Positions 44,595 to 55,663 of a stretch of 64,000 nucleotides of DNA are shown here, in pieces. The translations under genes and the position numbers were made by a program. This stretch comes from Lucinisca nassula. Taxonomy: Eukaryota; Mollusca; Bivalvia; Lucinida; Lucinidae. The stretch spans positions 166,892,652-166,956,651 of the forward strand of contig OY757012.1 of the NCBI GenBank assembly GCA_963580285.1, given 5' to 3'. Under the pieces are notes generated by a model. That model was not told the origin of the DNA and ran no database searches. It saw only the letters and a program-made list of their open reading frames with translations. Each line of letters begins with the position of its first letter. The first letter of the stretch is position 1.

Positions 44595-44985
44595 ATAGAA
44601 GTAGAGGAAATGATCAGGAATCGATACAATTAACCCACAGCTCCCACCAGAGACACCAAAGGGAAAGAAACAACAACATGAAGCAACAGACCCCAACGGA
44701 AACATCAACAGCGGAAAGCCAAAATGACAGCCACTTTCCCGCAAAATGGCCAAAAGGCTTTCCAAAATAAAATAATATAAGCGACACAAACACCCAAAGA
44801 CAAACCATAACAAAAATAAACCGCGACAGAAGAACCGCCCCGGAACGGCCAGCGGAAACGAATTCCACTGGGGAGGGGAGGGTCTAAATCGATCCTACGT
44901 GGCTACAATCCCCGCCCCAACCCCCGCAGCGACTAAGACAAACAATCCACCCAGTCCGCATGAACTCCTACCTCAATTCCTATTT
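44595..44985 (+). mobile_element. family D copy
   Basis: GAAATGATCAGGAATCGATA, CACCAAAGGGAAAGAAACAA, CGACAGAAGAACCGCC, GGTCTAAATCGATCCTACG and GCGACTAAGACAAACAATCC follow the order of the 9965 copy. Confidence 0.7.
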
Positions 44986-45606
44986 TTTCTAAATTTATAT
45001 ACTAATTAAGGCGTAACTATACCTAGTTTAGTGGCACAGAGGCCTTTCTGATATTTAATCTTCATCAGTGTGTCTCAACCCCAAAGTTCTGAAACCGAAA
45101 CGGATGATGGACAAGACCCGGCAAACACAGCACATACCCTCCTAGCACACACCGACCGACGTAGCTCGTGAGACAGGTCAACTGGAGGCATCAGACAAGA
45201 GACGCCCACCCGCGGACCATAAAATTCGGGTTCCGATAGACCTTGTTGCAGAAGAGATTTAAGTCCAGTATTGAATTTTGAAATTAAATCAGAATGACAT
45301 CTGTAAAATTTTGAAAAAGGCTTTGCGTAGTTTATGGTACCGATAACCCTGATTAAGAAGTTAAGCCGTTAACAATTTATTACGAGTGTTGAAGTCAGTT
45401 ACATGACTACACACTCTGGCAAATCAAATCGAATTGATTGTGAAATATAAACGCCATAGGTTGGCGCACGTGGAACATCGCCATCCAAAAAAGGAAAATT
45501 TACAATATCATAATCAAAATTATCGCGTTTATCATAAATAGATGGATCTAAATCCAAAAACGGGGCCTAAGTCTCAGAAGAATTTGCTTTATTTAACTGA
45601 AGTTCT
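44986..45606. other. unassigned stretch
   Basis: Begins where D ends. 45090-45230 is locally GC-rich (CACCGACCGACGTAGCTCG). No ORF of note. Confidence 0.35.
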
Positions 45607-45631
45607 GGGGGGGGGGGGGGGGGGGGGGGGG
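45607..45631 (+). repeat. 25-G homopolymer
   Basis: An uninterrupted run of 25 G. Length is likely unstable, and G-quadruplex formation is plausible. It could also be an assembly-sensitive site. Confidence 0.9.
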
Positions 45632-45662
45632 TAAATTTGACTGATCAAACCATCGAAATAGG

Positions 45663-45906
45663 TGCCCGAGAAATGAACACCCCCTAAACCCCACTTTATA
45701 TAGAGAAAACTGGGGTTTTCAGGGTATACATTATTTTTCTTATTTATGCTCCAACACATGCGTCGTTGGTGCTCGTTAGAACCGCCTCATAACCGATGTT
45801 TGCAGTATAAATAAGAAACGAATTCACGGATTATCATCAGAAAAGAAGCCATTTTGAAGATACGAAAAAATGCACTAGGTCGAACGGATGTGTTATAGTA
45901 TTAATG
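45663..45906 (+). mobile_element. family B MITE, half hairpin lost
   Basis: AAATGAACACCCCCTAAACC, TATAGAGAAAACTGGGG and GTTAGAACCGCCTCATAACC, where the return arm is missing. It then runs to TGCACTAGGTCGAACGGATG. Confidence 0.65.
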
Positions 45907-46145
45907 ATACCCGGCCAACTTCATCGATATGATGTATCAAACTCGGTGCGACCTTGGTCAAATAATAAATGGTCAAAGTTGTAGCATTAAGTAATGACTT
46001 CGTTAAAGCTTTTAAAAGGGACCTTATGATTGTCACAGACTGAAGGATCCTCTTTCCGTCTGAATAGATGACTAATGAATGAATTGACATACAGGTACAA
46101 ATATTTCTCTAAACCATGTGACTTTTCATAACTGGACCAAAGATA

Positions 46146-46452
46146 CCATTACGCAAACACGCCTATACAAATACATTGCCACCTTTATCACCGAAAAATG
46201 AAAATTTTACAATGAAAAATCGTGATATTTTTCTTATTTCTGCTCTTAAATATAGATTGTGGGCACTCGTTAGAACCGCCGCGATGAGGCGGTTCTAACG
46301 AGTACCCACACTCTATATTTTAGAGCAGATATAAGAAATTTCTGCTGTAAGCAGAAATAAGAAAAATAAGGTATACCCCCGAAACCCCAGTTTTACTATA
46401 TAAAAGTGGGGTTCAAGGGGATCAAAATTATATAGGCGTGTTTTCGTGATGG
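46146..46452 (-). mobile_element. family A MITE, complete reference copy
   Basis: TIRs CCATTACGCAAACACGCCTA at the left and TATAGGCGTGTTTTCGTGATGG at the right. Internal hairpin TTAGAACCGCCGCGATG / AGGCGGTTCTAA with ATATAGATTGTGGGCACTCG stems. A small duplication of GCAGAAATAAGAAA lies to the right. No ORF. Confidence 0.85.
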
Positions 46453-46475
46453 GTCATATTATAGCTAGGCAATGT

Positions 46476-46570
46476 ATAGTACTGTATGGTACGGGACGGC
46501 ACGGAACGAAACGGTACAGTAGCGTAAGGCACGGCATGGCACGACACAGCACAACACAACATCACACAGA
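46476..46570 (+). repeat. degenerate GGCAC-type pentamer repeat
   Basis: GGTACGGGACGGCACGGAAC shading into GACACAGCACAACACAACA; about eighteen imperfect 5-bp units. Confidence 0.6.
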
Positions 46571-46834
46571 GCAATTTTGTATTTGACACCTTTAAATACA
46601 GTTGGACTTTCTGTCTTTTTGATAAGCTTTCAACTGAACATTTAAACTAAAGGTAACAGTAATGTAAAACATGGTACCGAGAGTCTGTTTTTTTTTTTTT
46701 TTTCAACCAAAACGCTAAGGGATCATAAGTGGCCATACCGGTACAGTCCTCAATAAATTTATGTGTGAGGCAATTTTCCAGTCATGCTAGCAAATTCTGA
46801 GAAATATACATTAAATCAAGCGAAAATTTATTTT

Positions 46835-47120
46835 TTGATTTGAGGTTTAACGTCCCCGTCAACACTGTAAAGGTAATTTTGGAGACGTAGCTTCCAATTT
46901 TGTGGGACTTTTACCCGACACTGAGGTGAAATGACATCGCAAGCCCTGTCGCCCAATGAAACCAATAGGGTTTATAAGCATGGACGGTCCGCCTCGCACC
47001 GCGGTTCCTGGACAGGCTTAGATCCTCTAAGCGGTTTACCAGTACAAGTGTGCGGGCCGGATTCAGCTTTGCGTGGAAGCATCATGCAGCCCATATATTT
47101 CTTCAAGCCCCTATGGGCGG
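46835..47120 (+). mobile_element. family C repeat, complete copy
   Basis: TGATTTGAGGTTTAACGTCC through TTCTTCAAGCCCCTATGGGC. It is one of the best preserved copies. Confidence 0.8.
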
Positions 47121-47234
47121 GGGGACGAAATCAAGTGCAAAAGGCCCTACCCTGCCTTAAGAGATAATGCTTAACTTTCGTGAAACAGTAGCATTTAATG
47201 TGCGTGGCTGTCTTCGACGTGATTTCTTTAAGTA

Positions 47235-47510
47235 CATCACGTGAACAAGTCCGTGGAATGATGACCCCCTAAACCCCACTTCATATAGAGAAAACTGGGG
47301 TTTGCGCGTGTATACATTTTTTTCTTATTCCTGCTCCAAGACATAGGTTGTGGGTACTCATTAAAACCGCCTCAATGAGACGGTTCTAACGAGCATCCAC
47401 AACCTATGTTTTGAGCATTTATAAGAAAAAAATCACGATTTTTATCAAAAAAGTAGCCATTTTGGAGATGTCAAAAATGCACTTTGTCGCACGGGGGGGG
47501 GGGGGGGGGC
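47235..47510 (+). mobile_element. family B MITE with G-run
   Basis: CATCACGTGAACAAGTCCGTG at the left; hairpin AAAACCGCCTCAATGAGACGGTTCTAA; right end GTCGCACG followed by 17 G (47493-47509). Confidence 0.75.
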
Positions 47511-48830
47511 GTTCTATATTGATTTCTTTGAGGTCACTAATAAAAGGCTGATAAATGTATACGGAAAGAATGCACGGTTCAAAAGTTATTCTATGCAGTA
47601 AAACGCGGGACGGTTGGAAGGACGGACGGACGTACATGGCAAAAGCAATTCTTCGAAGTTAAGGGCATAACAAAACCTCGTCCAAATAGAGAAAACAATC
47701 ATATAATGGCTTAAAATGGAGACTGAATACATCGGGTACGTCGGGCGCCGTCACTTTGTTTCGTCTGCATGGTTGCCATGGAAAGTTCTATTTCAGGGAG
47801 CGAAGCAGCTCCAAACACTGTTACGAAGCGCTACGAAGCGGTTTTTGGAAACGCACAAGGATGGAAAGGATGGGAGCTTTGGGAGCCGTGTAGCGCTCGC
47901 CTAATGCAACTCCTCCCAGTTTGTATCTTTGTTTGTTTGCTGTTCACAAATAAGTCAGGATACCAAATATAAATATTAGCATTAAAACAACAACGAAAAA
48001 AAAAATCGCCTAATGTCAATATATGATGTTATGGGCGGAGGAAGAAAAGATTACCCCGTCCGAGACGGTTGTCTCTCGAAGTCTCGCCGAGATTTCATGC
48101 GATTGTCATATGAAAGCTTAGTTCCTTAGGCAAGCCGGGTTGTTATGGCTATGCCTATATGTGTTAATCTATGGGTGGCCATTAGCCGATGCCTTCGGCA
48201 TCTGCTCATGTCCGTATTAACCGGGCATGATAACCTCTCTTGATGTAAAATGCTTTACTTCCGATTATCAGCTCGGGCGGGCACAAACTGGTTATCAGGG
48301 GCAGTGTCCATAACCTTCGGTATGGTCCACTGTTGTCCCATATGCCAAAATTGTGGTTATGGACATTAATATAGTAACAAGTATGTGAACCAAGTATAAC
48401 TTTCACAAAAAGCTTGGTGTACGCTTAGTATTAACTGTGAATGTCTAGAATTATATCCCAGAAATATGTTTTATACAATTTACTGTCTTTGGCAACATTC
48501 TATTTGCCAGTCTGACACTTAGTGATACTGCAAGACCGTCTTCGTTTCCATCCTTGTCTGATACTTGTGGACCACATCAAACCAGCGCAATGTGTTAAGA
48601 TTGAAATTGTCCTGTCTGAGCGCTTATACAAGTCCAAACGTCATGACGACACAGAAAGTAATTTACATACTTAACGTATTGATATGGTTCTCAATAAAAC
48701 TTGTTGCTTACTGCGAGGCAAGTTTTTCTTTGGGAGCTTATAGGATAGGTAGTGGTACATCGTGGTCGAGAGTTTGTAGAAGTATATTTTGTATTAGCCT
48801 GTATAGATATGACCGCAAATATGGGCTTGT
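47511..48830. other. unassigned stretch with one candidate 5' ORF
   Basis: At 47778 a GCCATGG context opens a 64-codon frame (MESSISGSEAAPNTVTKRYE, then WKGWELWEPC and a hydrophobic end). A second frame starts at 47716. No domain is recognised and no splice model is secure. A hairpin with GATGCCTTCGGCATC lies near 48190. Confidence 0.25.
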
Positions 48831-48836
48831 ATAAAT

Positions 48837-49050
48837 GTGATAGCAATTCTGTGCCAAAGCTCTGTTGGACCTCTTTTTTGTGTAAAACCTTATACTTGTA
48901 ATGGGCCTCTTTGGCTTGTACAAATGTGATAGCAATTCTTTGCCAGACTGACTCTGCTCGTGGGCCTCATTTTTGTTATTGCGAAAACTTATACTTGTAA
49001 TGGACCTCTTTTTCTTTTCGTGAAAGCTTATACCTGTTGCTGCATTATAA
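48837..49050 (+). repeat. tandem repeat, ~110-bp unit, two and a half copies
   Basis: GGCTTGTATAAATGTGATAG, GCAATTCTGTGCCA and CTTATACTTGTAATGGGCCT recur at 48826 and 48913, with the last part again at 48990. Confidence 0.6.
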
Positions 49051-49429
49051 ATATAAATGTTTATCTGCATTGTGGGTAACCAATGGCTGTACTTCCGTGT
49101 TAAACCCTAAGTCTGTAGTGTTTAGGCCCATGGGCGTAGACAAAACGAATTTTGTATAATTATGTGTCTGATACATGCATATTACTATTAACAATAGTTA
49201 TACACACACATTTTATAAGAAAACTTTCTTAATTTCAAAATACAGTCATAAATTAGTTCTTGCTTTAGTACGTTAGTGAACAACTGATGGACTGACTAAA
49301 GTCATTCTTAGTTTCTTGCTTGTAAATCAATACTTAAGTATTGCGACTTAAGCACAAATTACAAGGACATTACCGTGTGATATAGAACTTTCTTTCATAT
49401 CTCAAAACTGGACATTTTTATGAAACATT

Positions 49430-49560
49430 ATGATATCTGCAAAAACAGCATATGCGTGCTCTTTAGAACCATCTTAATGAGGCGGTTCTAACGAGTATAC
49501 ACACTCTATGTTTTATTAAGGAAGTAAGTTGTTCCTTGTAAAACCCATTTTTCTGTACCA
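49430..49560 (-). mobile_element. family B fragment
   Basis: CTTTAGAACCATCTTAATGA/GGCGGTTCTAACGAG hairpin with TCTATGTTTTATTAAGGAAG; the ends are missing. Confidence 0.5.
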
Positions 49561-49601
49561 TATCATAACATAACGTAACGAGCTGAAAAGGCGGAAACGA
49601 A

Positions 49602-49970
49602 ATCACGAAAGCACGCCTTTTTTATTTTGACCCCCTTGAACCCCGCTTTTATATAGTAAATCTGGGGTTGGCAGGGGTAAACCTTATGTTTCTTATTTCT
49701 GCGCTAAATATAGATTGTGGGTATACGTTAGAACCGCCTCGACTTCTTATTTTCTTATTTCTGCTCTAAAATATAGATTGTGGGTACTCGTTAGAACCGC
49801 CTCGACTTCTTATTTCTGCTCAAAAATATAGATTGTGGGTACTCGTTAGAACCGCCTCGGTATTTTTTGAGCAGAAATAAGAAAAATATCCTAATTTTTT
49901 TCAGCTTAAAAATTTCCTTATACCGGTCATAAAATTTACAATGTACATGTATTTGTATAGGCGTGTATTA
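49602..49970 (+). mobile_element. family A MITE with triplicated half-hairpin
   Basis: ATCACGAAAGCACGCC and GTATAGGCGTGTATTA ends. The segment TATAGATTGTGGGTACTCGT + TAGAACCGCCTCG is repeated three times (49700-49860) in direct orientation, without the return arm. Confidence 0.7.
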
Positions 49971-50439
49971 AGCTTTATACCTACCTTTCCCGAGGAAAAG
50001 CGACACAGAAATGAGCCAAACAAAAACTTCCATTATTTAATCTCTTCAGTCTTATTAGTCGGTACCATCTGAGAAAGCATACTTCGATATATGTAGGTAT
50101 CATTAGACACTAACGAGGACTAGCTAATGATAAGAGTCTTATAAATGGTCTAGAACATGGCAAAACCTACAAGAACACCATTTTATGACCGTCTGACTAG
50201 TTTAAGACGCTTCGATTTTTTGTCATGTGGAAAGCAGGGGTTCCGTAGAAGGCTCACGCATTATGGAAGACACTGATCAGTTGACACATGCAAGCCGGTC
50301 CCTAGTTTCACACGTCTTCCATGGTTTCACACGTCTTGTTGATATTGTCGTGGTCCGGCTCAAATTGGTTTTAACTTATATGCAATTTGGCGTCATATTT
50401 ACAAGTCCGTGAAATAAATGCCCCTTGTAAACTTTCGCA

Positions 50440-50535
50440 CCCCCCCCCCCGCCCCGCCCCGCCCCGCCCCGCCCATCGGGGCTTGAAGAAATAGATGGGC
50501 CGCATGGTGCTTCGTCGTAGAGCTGAAACCGACCC
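50440..50535 (-). mobile_element. family C fragment with (CCCCG)n
   Basis: CGCCCCGCCCCGCCCCGCCC, then GGGGCTTGAAGAAATAGATG and AGAGCTGAAACCGACCCG. Confidence 0.6.
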
Positions 50536-50594
50536 GTTGTTGGTCGGCTGTTTGGTGTTGGTTGGGTTTCTTTTAAGGGCGATTTTCAGAGAGG

Positions 50595-51030
50595 AACTGT
50601 ACAGTAAGTCACAACAACTGTCTCCATTATAAAACAGAAAACTGTACAGTAAGTCACAACAATTATTTCCCTTGTAAAACAGAAAACTGTACAGTAAGTC
50701 ACAACAACTGTTTCCATTGTAAAACAGAAAACTGTACAGTAAGTCACAACAACTGTCTCCATGGTAAAACAGAAAACTGTACAGTAAGCCACAACAACCG
50801 TTTCCATGGTAAAACAGAAAACTGTACAGTAAGCCACAATAACTGTTTCCATTGTAAAACAGAACACTGTACAGTAAGTCACAACAACTGTTACCATGGT
50901 AAAACAGAAAACTGTACAGTAAGTCACAATAACAGTTTTCTTTGAAATACAGAAAACTGTACAGTAAGTGACAACAACTGTTTCCATTGCAAAACAGAAA
51001 ACTGTACAGTAAGTCACAATAACTGTCATG
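50595..51030 (+). repeat. minisatellite, 45-bp unit, ~9.7 copies, open on minus strand
   Basis: The unit contains AACTGTACAGTAAGTCACAA, CAACTGTTTCCATTG and TAAAACAG. The 45-bp period keeps the reading frame, giving a 147-codon minus-strand frame of 15-residue repeats (YCTVFCFTMETVVVT). No initiation context or flanking exon supports a gene. Confidence 0.85.
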
Positions 51031-51229
51031 ATGGTGGAAATTATTTAACTCCAGTACAACCTGTCCATTGCACCCTGTATAAAAAAAAACGATTCAATCT
51101 AAGTTCAGGACTATTTTCCCAGCCCACACTCAGAAACAATCGACACATCATTGTTGTCAATGCTTAGAGTTATGTTCTCTTCGTGTAGCTCTTTTTTTTC
51201 GGAAGGATCAGTTAACGAGAACGCATAAT

Positions 51230-51445
51230 TAGGGCCCCGCACTGAAAGTGCGGGTGCCCTATAGTAATCACTCTGTCTGTCTGTCTGTCCGTCCGTCTGT
51301 CCGTCCACATTTTTTTTTATCCTCCGTAACTTTCTTATTAGGGCCCCGCACTGAAAGTGTGGGTGCCCCCCGCACTGAAAGTGTGGGTGCCCTATAGTAA
51401 TCACTCTGTCCGTCCGTCTGTCTGTCTGTCTGTCTGTCCGTCCAC
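51230..51445 (+). repeat. GCACTGAAAGTGCG hairpin units with (GTCT/GTCC)n
   Basis: GGGCCCCGCACTGAAAGTGC, GGGTGCCCTATAGTAATCAC and TCTGTCTGTCTGTCCGTCC, followed by a T-run and TATCCTC. Units start at 51230, 51340 and 51368. This is a microsatellite-seeded dispersed repeat. Confidence 0.75.
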
Positions 51446-51782
51446 AATTTTTTTTTATCCTCTGATAGCGCTGCCGGGGCCCTAGTCAGTTTCACTGACA
51501 GCTCTAGTTTGATTCAATATTGAAATAACGTTTTCAACGTCGTTTAAACGTTGATTCAACGTTAAATGCCAGTCTCAAAGATTATCGCCTTTGACAGAAT
51601 GGCGGAAAATATGCACGTACGTACCCATATCACTTAAGAGTTTCCGACGATAGATTTCCCTCAATAGTTTGGCGCCAAATTGTGGTCAACGTTGGCGAGA
51701 GTTCTTAAAACCCCCAGTTAGCATCGTATTTAAAAATTTTACGAAGGTGAAAAGGGTATATAATAGTAAGACATAATTAAGA

Positions 51783-51943
51783 GTGAGAGAGTGTTTGAGT
51801 TTTACATCCCACCAACAGCTAAGGTCATACGGAGACGGGACCTCGGTTTAAAGACTCATCCGAAAGTCTGGAGAAGCCCTGGATCGATCCTGCGCCCCCT
51901 GATTTATAAGGCGAGTAGCGTAACCACTACACTACGGAGGCTT
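51783..51943 (-). mobile_element. tRNA-derived SINE-4
   Basis: The minus strand reads GCCTCCGTAGTGTAGTGGTT (box A) and GCAGGATCGATCCAGGG (box B), then a TTTCGGATGAGTCTTTAAAC central box. It is distinct from SINE-1 but shares the TTCGGAT..TTAAACCGAGG-type core. Confidence 0.7.
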
Positions 51944-52201
51944 CTAGACATAATTAAGAACAAGGCGTCACATTTCAATATTCACTGATTTCTAAATGTG
52001 CAGTTAATTAATGGCAAACTGCAAGTCATCCGCATTATTGCATTTGGTTTCTAGATTTAATTAAAGTTTTAACTGCAAAGTCAGCTACGAACAAATGAAA
52101 AAAAAAATAAATAAAGTTTCCTTTTAAAAGGAAGGCTTCCCCAGTTTTTAAAGTTAAATATTACAAATTAAAAGACGCTAGATTCATCAATGCATTTTAC
52201 A

Positions 52202-52466
52202 CATTCTAACGAAAACATGCCTATTCAAATAAGAGATTAACGGAAAATTTTGTCATCAAAGAATGGATAAATTTCAGAAAAAAAATCTGATATTTTTCAT
52301 GTATCTGCTCAAATCATAGATTGTAGGTACTCGTTAGAATCACCTTGCTTAGGAGGTTCTAACGGGTACCAATAATCTATGATTTTGAGCAGAACTAAGG
52401 TAATAATGAATAGGCCACTAAACTGGGGTTTAAGGGGGGCAAAATTATCTACGCGTTTTCGTGAGG
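52202..52466 (-). mobile_element. family A MITE
   Basis: AACGAAAACATGCCTATTC at the left and ATTATCTACGCGTTTTCGTGA at the right, with hairpin TTAGAATCACCTTGC/TTAGGAGGTTCTAA. Confidence 0.65.
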
Positions 52467-52719
52467 TGGTTACCTTTTATTGTCTCGGTAACAGGCACTG
52501 TGAATGAAGCAAGTGTCCATGGTAGTCTTGCCCTCTTTAGGATGAAATAATTTTCTGAGCTGTACTCTTGCTCAGCAATTTCTGTGTCAATAGCTTACAC
52601 TACTGGTGTTCACGTGACTAACATTATAAAACGATATCCAGGTGTTTATTTACAGTTGCGCTATCCTTTTCAGGTACGATTTTTAGGACTGGTCTTATTT
52701 GTTGGGTTCGGTAAAACGT

Positions 52720-52800
52720 GTAGACCCAGATCAGATGCTGCACAATTAACCATCTGATCAGGTAATACACCGTTTGCAGAATGTAAAGGGCGTTAAGGAC
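52720..52800. repeat. family G hairpin core
   Basis: GTAGACCCAGATCAGATGCT ... AACCATCTGATCAGGTAATAC; termini eroded. Confidence 0.5.
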
Positions 52801-52930
52801 TACAAAACTGTCCGTGTTTCTGTAAATCCAACCGGTCCGACCCTGAACTTTTTTGTTAACTCTTTGATACTTGTATGACCATCCCGAAAAAGATCATAAA
52901 GCTATTTTATTTATATGATCGTTGTGATAC

Positions 52931-53251
52931 GGAGCGTGATAGCTCAGTGGTTAGTGCACTTGCCTCTGATGCTAGAGGTCCCGGGTTCGATCCCCGGCAG
53001 CGTCGATAAAATTTCGGTGTCCGAACACGCTCCATTGGCATTTGCAGGGATGAATGTCATAAAGTGCACCGTCCTTCGGATCGGGACGTTACCTGGAGGA
53101 CCCCTGTGCAGGGAGAACCATCCCCTGTGCAGGTTAAAGATCCCTACCGTAATTGCAGATTACTGTGTAGGCTTTCATCCTGCAAAACCTGGAGTGTATG
53201 TAATATACACCTGCGGTAATGGTCAAATGTGACCGACGCAGTATCAGAATC

Positions 53252-53285
<34 letters not shown>
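52931..53285 (+). mobile_element. tRNA-derived SINE-1, second copy
   Basis: Box A TAGCTCAGTGG, box B GGTTCGATCC, central box CGTCCTTCGGATCGGGACG and tail (TAGA)n. GATAC on both sides is a possible short target duplication. About 93-95% like the copy at 2058. Confidence 0.85.
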
Positions 53286-53585
53286 CCTCCAAATACTTAA
53301 TAACCTATAAATCTGTTCATTGTGATCAGTTTGAAAAAGCACTCTTTTTTCTGAGCTATTAATATCTGAACGCTGTAATTATTTTATATGATCAGCCTGC
53401 ATCTGATACCTTCAAAGACCTTATAATCTATAAATCTGTTTATTGTGATCAGACGGTCTACACAGTTTGAAAAAGCCCTCTGTTTTCTGACCTATTAAAG
53501 TGTTAACGAGTGAAGATAGCAAAAGCACAGGCTGATCTTCGACAAACAAAATATATATACATATAAATAAAGTGATACAAAAATC

Positions 53586-53712
53586 AGGCCGAAACGACCC
53601 ACCAATTTGGCCGAAACGACCTACCCCCGAAATCTGGCCGAAACGACCCAGGCCGAAACGACTCAGGGCCGAAACGACCCAGGGACCGAAACGACTCAGG
53701 ACCGAAGCGACC
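53586..53712 (+). repeat. minisatellite GGCCGAAACGACCCA, ~7 copies
   Basis: Irregular 16-26-bp units built on GGCCGAAACGACC(C/T)A. Minus-strand open frame there (53421-53768) is a by-product. Confidence 0.75.
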
Positions 53713-53754
53713 CGCGATCGACATCTCAAGCATTGCCGTAAAATGAAGCCAATG

Positions 53755-53895
53755 TGACAGTCCAACACCAGCTACTTTGCCTGGACAGGCTTAGACCCTC
53801 TAAGCAGTTTACCAGGACTCGGGTGCGACCGGTTTCAGCTCTGAATGGAAGCAACATGCTGCCCTATCTATTTCTCTTTAAGCCCCGATGTGCGG
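53755..53895 (+). mobile_element. family C 3' fragment
   Basis: CCTGGACAGGCTTAGACCCT, GGTTTCAGCTCTGAATGGAA and TTTAAGCCCCGATGTGC, then 15 G. Confidence 0.65.
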
Positions 53896-54313
53896 GGGGG
53901 GGGGGGGGCATTTTGTAAAGCTTATACTTGTTAATTTACAGGACCAATTCTTGGAATTGGTCGATGTCTATTTATAAAGCGGTACCAACCGACAACCAAC
54001 CCGGATTAGCTACATACAGCTAAATTTTAAATGTGTTTACAGTACTCATTCTGCACTCGAGAGTGACCGTCTATGCAAATGCGGTATGCAGCCTTATCTG
54101 TTGCGCACAAATTTGAACAGGGCTTTCCCAGTTACGTCAGTAGACTGTCTAAATTAAACAGGGGTATCACCAATCCAATCTAAATGGCTTCCAATCGAAA
54201 TTGGAAGCCAAAAACAGGCATGCAAGTTCAAGGCGAATGAATAAACCATTTACGCGTTCATCGGCTCAAGGGGTTACTTTTCATTTTCTTAGTGACAAAT
54301 AAAATTGTTTTAA

Positions 54314-54518
54314 CCCTTATCTTGCTGTTCACGACAACCCATTTCTTTGCAAACAGTGTAGATCCAGATCAGACGGCTTCTGAAGCAGCCATCTGATCAG
54401 GATCTTCACTGTTTGGCATCCAGTTTATGAATTTGTAGCAATAAATTACACCAAGTAATTTAATTGGTTGATAGACAGAAATGGGTGTGGCTTAAATGAA
54501 TATTCAGCAAGATAAGGG
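54314..54518. mobile_element. family G MITE, perfect TTAA and TIRs
   Basis: TTAA at 54310-54313 and 54519-54522 enclose perfectly inverted CCCTTATCTTGCTG ends. The core hairpin is CAGTGTAGATCCAGATCAGA / GGCTTCTGAAGCAGCC / TCTGATCAGGATCTTCACTG. TTAA and CCC point to piggyBac-type mobilisation (inference). Confidence 0.85.
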
Positions 54519-54746
54519 TTAATGTTATTGACTAACAAATAACAAAACATTACTATCTTCAGGTTAGGGCAAAACGAACCCTACATTAATGGCACACAAA
54601 CTGTAACCACTGTAAGCCCGTGTCAGCATGGACGAATTTTGTTAAATTCAACACTATCCGCCAGCCTATCAGTAGTCCAACTGTATTTGGAAATGCTGTC
54701 AGTGAATACGTCTGCTGCTTCGTCTCGCAAACTTTTCGAAAAGTTT

Positions 54747-55017
54747 AATCACAAAAACACGCCTATATAATTTTGACCCCCTTGAACCCCATTTTTATAT
54801 AGTAAAACTGGGGTTTACAGGTGTATTCCTTATTTTGTTATTTCTGCTCTAAAATATAGATTGTGGGTACCCGTTAGAACCGCCTCGACGAGGCGGTTCT
54901 AACGTCTACCCACAATCTATATTTTGAGCAGAAATAAAAAGAATATCACAATTTTTCATCTTAAATTTTTCATTTTCACGGCGGAAAATTTGAAGTTATG
55001 GCGGGTTTTCGTAATGG
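54747..55017 (+). mobile_element. family A MITE
   Basis: ATCACAAAAACACGCCTATA at the left and GGCGGGTTTTCGTAATGG at the right. The hairpin TTAGAACCGCCTCGA/CGAGGCGGTTCTAA is intact. A short D fragment follows (55030-55075). Confidence 0.8.
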
Positions 55018-55139
55018 CTGTCTTGGATGGGAGATTTGAGGTAATTGTATCGATTCCTGATCATTGCCTTCAGTCAGGCAAACACTGTGGCCCCTGTTTG
55101 CAAGAATGACATTTTACTCATTGTATGCTAGTTGGCTCT

Positions 55140-55345
55140 CCCATTGCTATATGTTGTACAAGTCCATTTATCATATGAGGGGTGTCAGGCCTATTTTTCG
55201 TTTTTATTCTATATTTGACTGAAATTCTGTTAGCAAATAGTGCAAGCCCAGATCAGACGCCGCGTTCTGCGGCGTCAGACCTGGGCCTGCACAGTTTGCA
55301 AAGGTACCCCTTTAGGGGTTTCCCGCATACAATGGGTTAAAGTAA
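55140..55345. mobile_element. family G-like hairpin element
   Basis: GCCCAGATCAGACGCCGC / GTTCTGCGGCGTCAGACCTGG, close to the 29967 core, with GGTACCCCTTTAGGGGTTTC and GGGTTAA at the right. The left end is unclear. A related hairpin lies at 55590-55700. Confidence 0.55.
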
Positions 55346-55663
55346 CTAGCAGAAAACAAAGCAGACGACAATGGGTGGACAAAGAGTTAATTGGCATTGT
55401 ATTGTTGCGGCCCGTATTGTTTTGGGGTCAATCGACCCAAAATTACCTTGCATAGAAATCCTTCAGTGCTAATCACTGATTTGTAGGAAAACCAGGTAAT
55501 TTATTTATAGCGTAAAATTGAGGTCAGCGTGTTGTGTAATATGGTTATCTTTAGAAGCTCGGCTTGAATCACGGCGTGGGCTTGCAAACGATAAGACGCC
55601 TACGGAACGTCTGATCAGGGTTTTCACTGTTTGCTTACAGTAGCGGCGTTTAAGAGTCAATTA

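Noticed and set aside
51270..51440. Telomere or centromere repeat
   Set aside because: A short GTCT/GTCC microsatellite linked to a dispersed hairpin unit, not TTAGGG or a long array.
53421..53768. 115-aa minus-strand protein
   Set aside because: Arginine-rich text arises from the GGCCGAAACGACC minisatellite.
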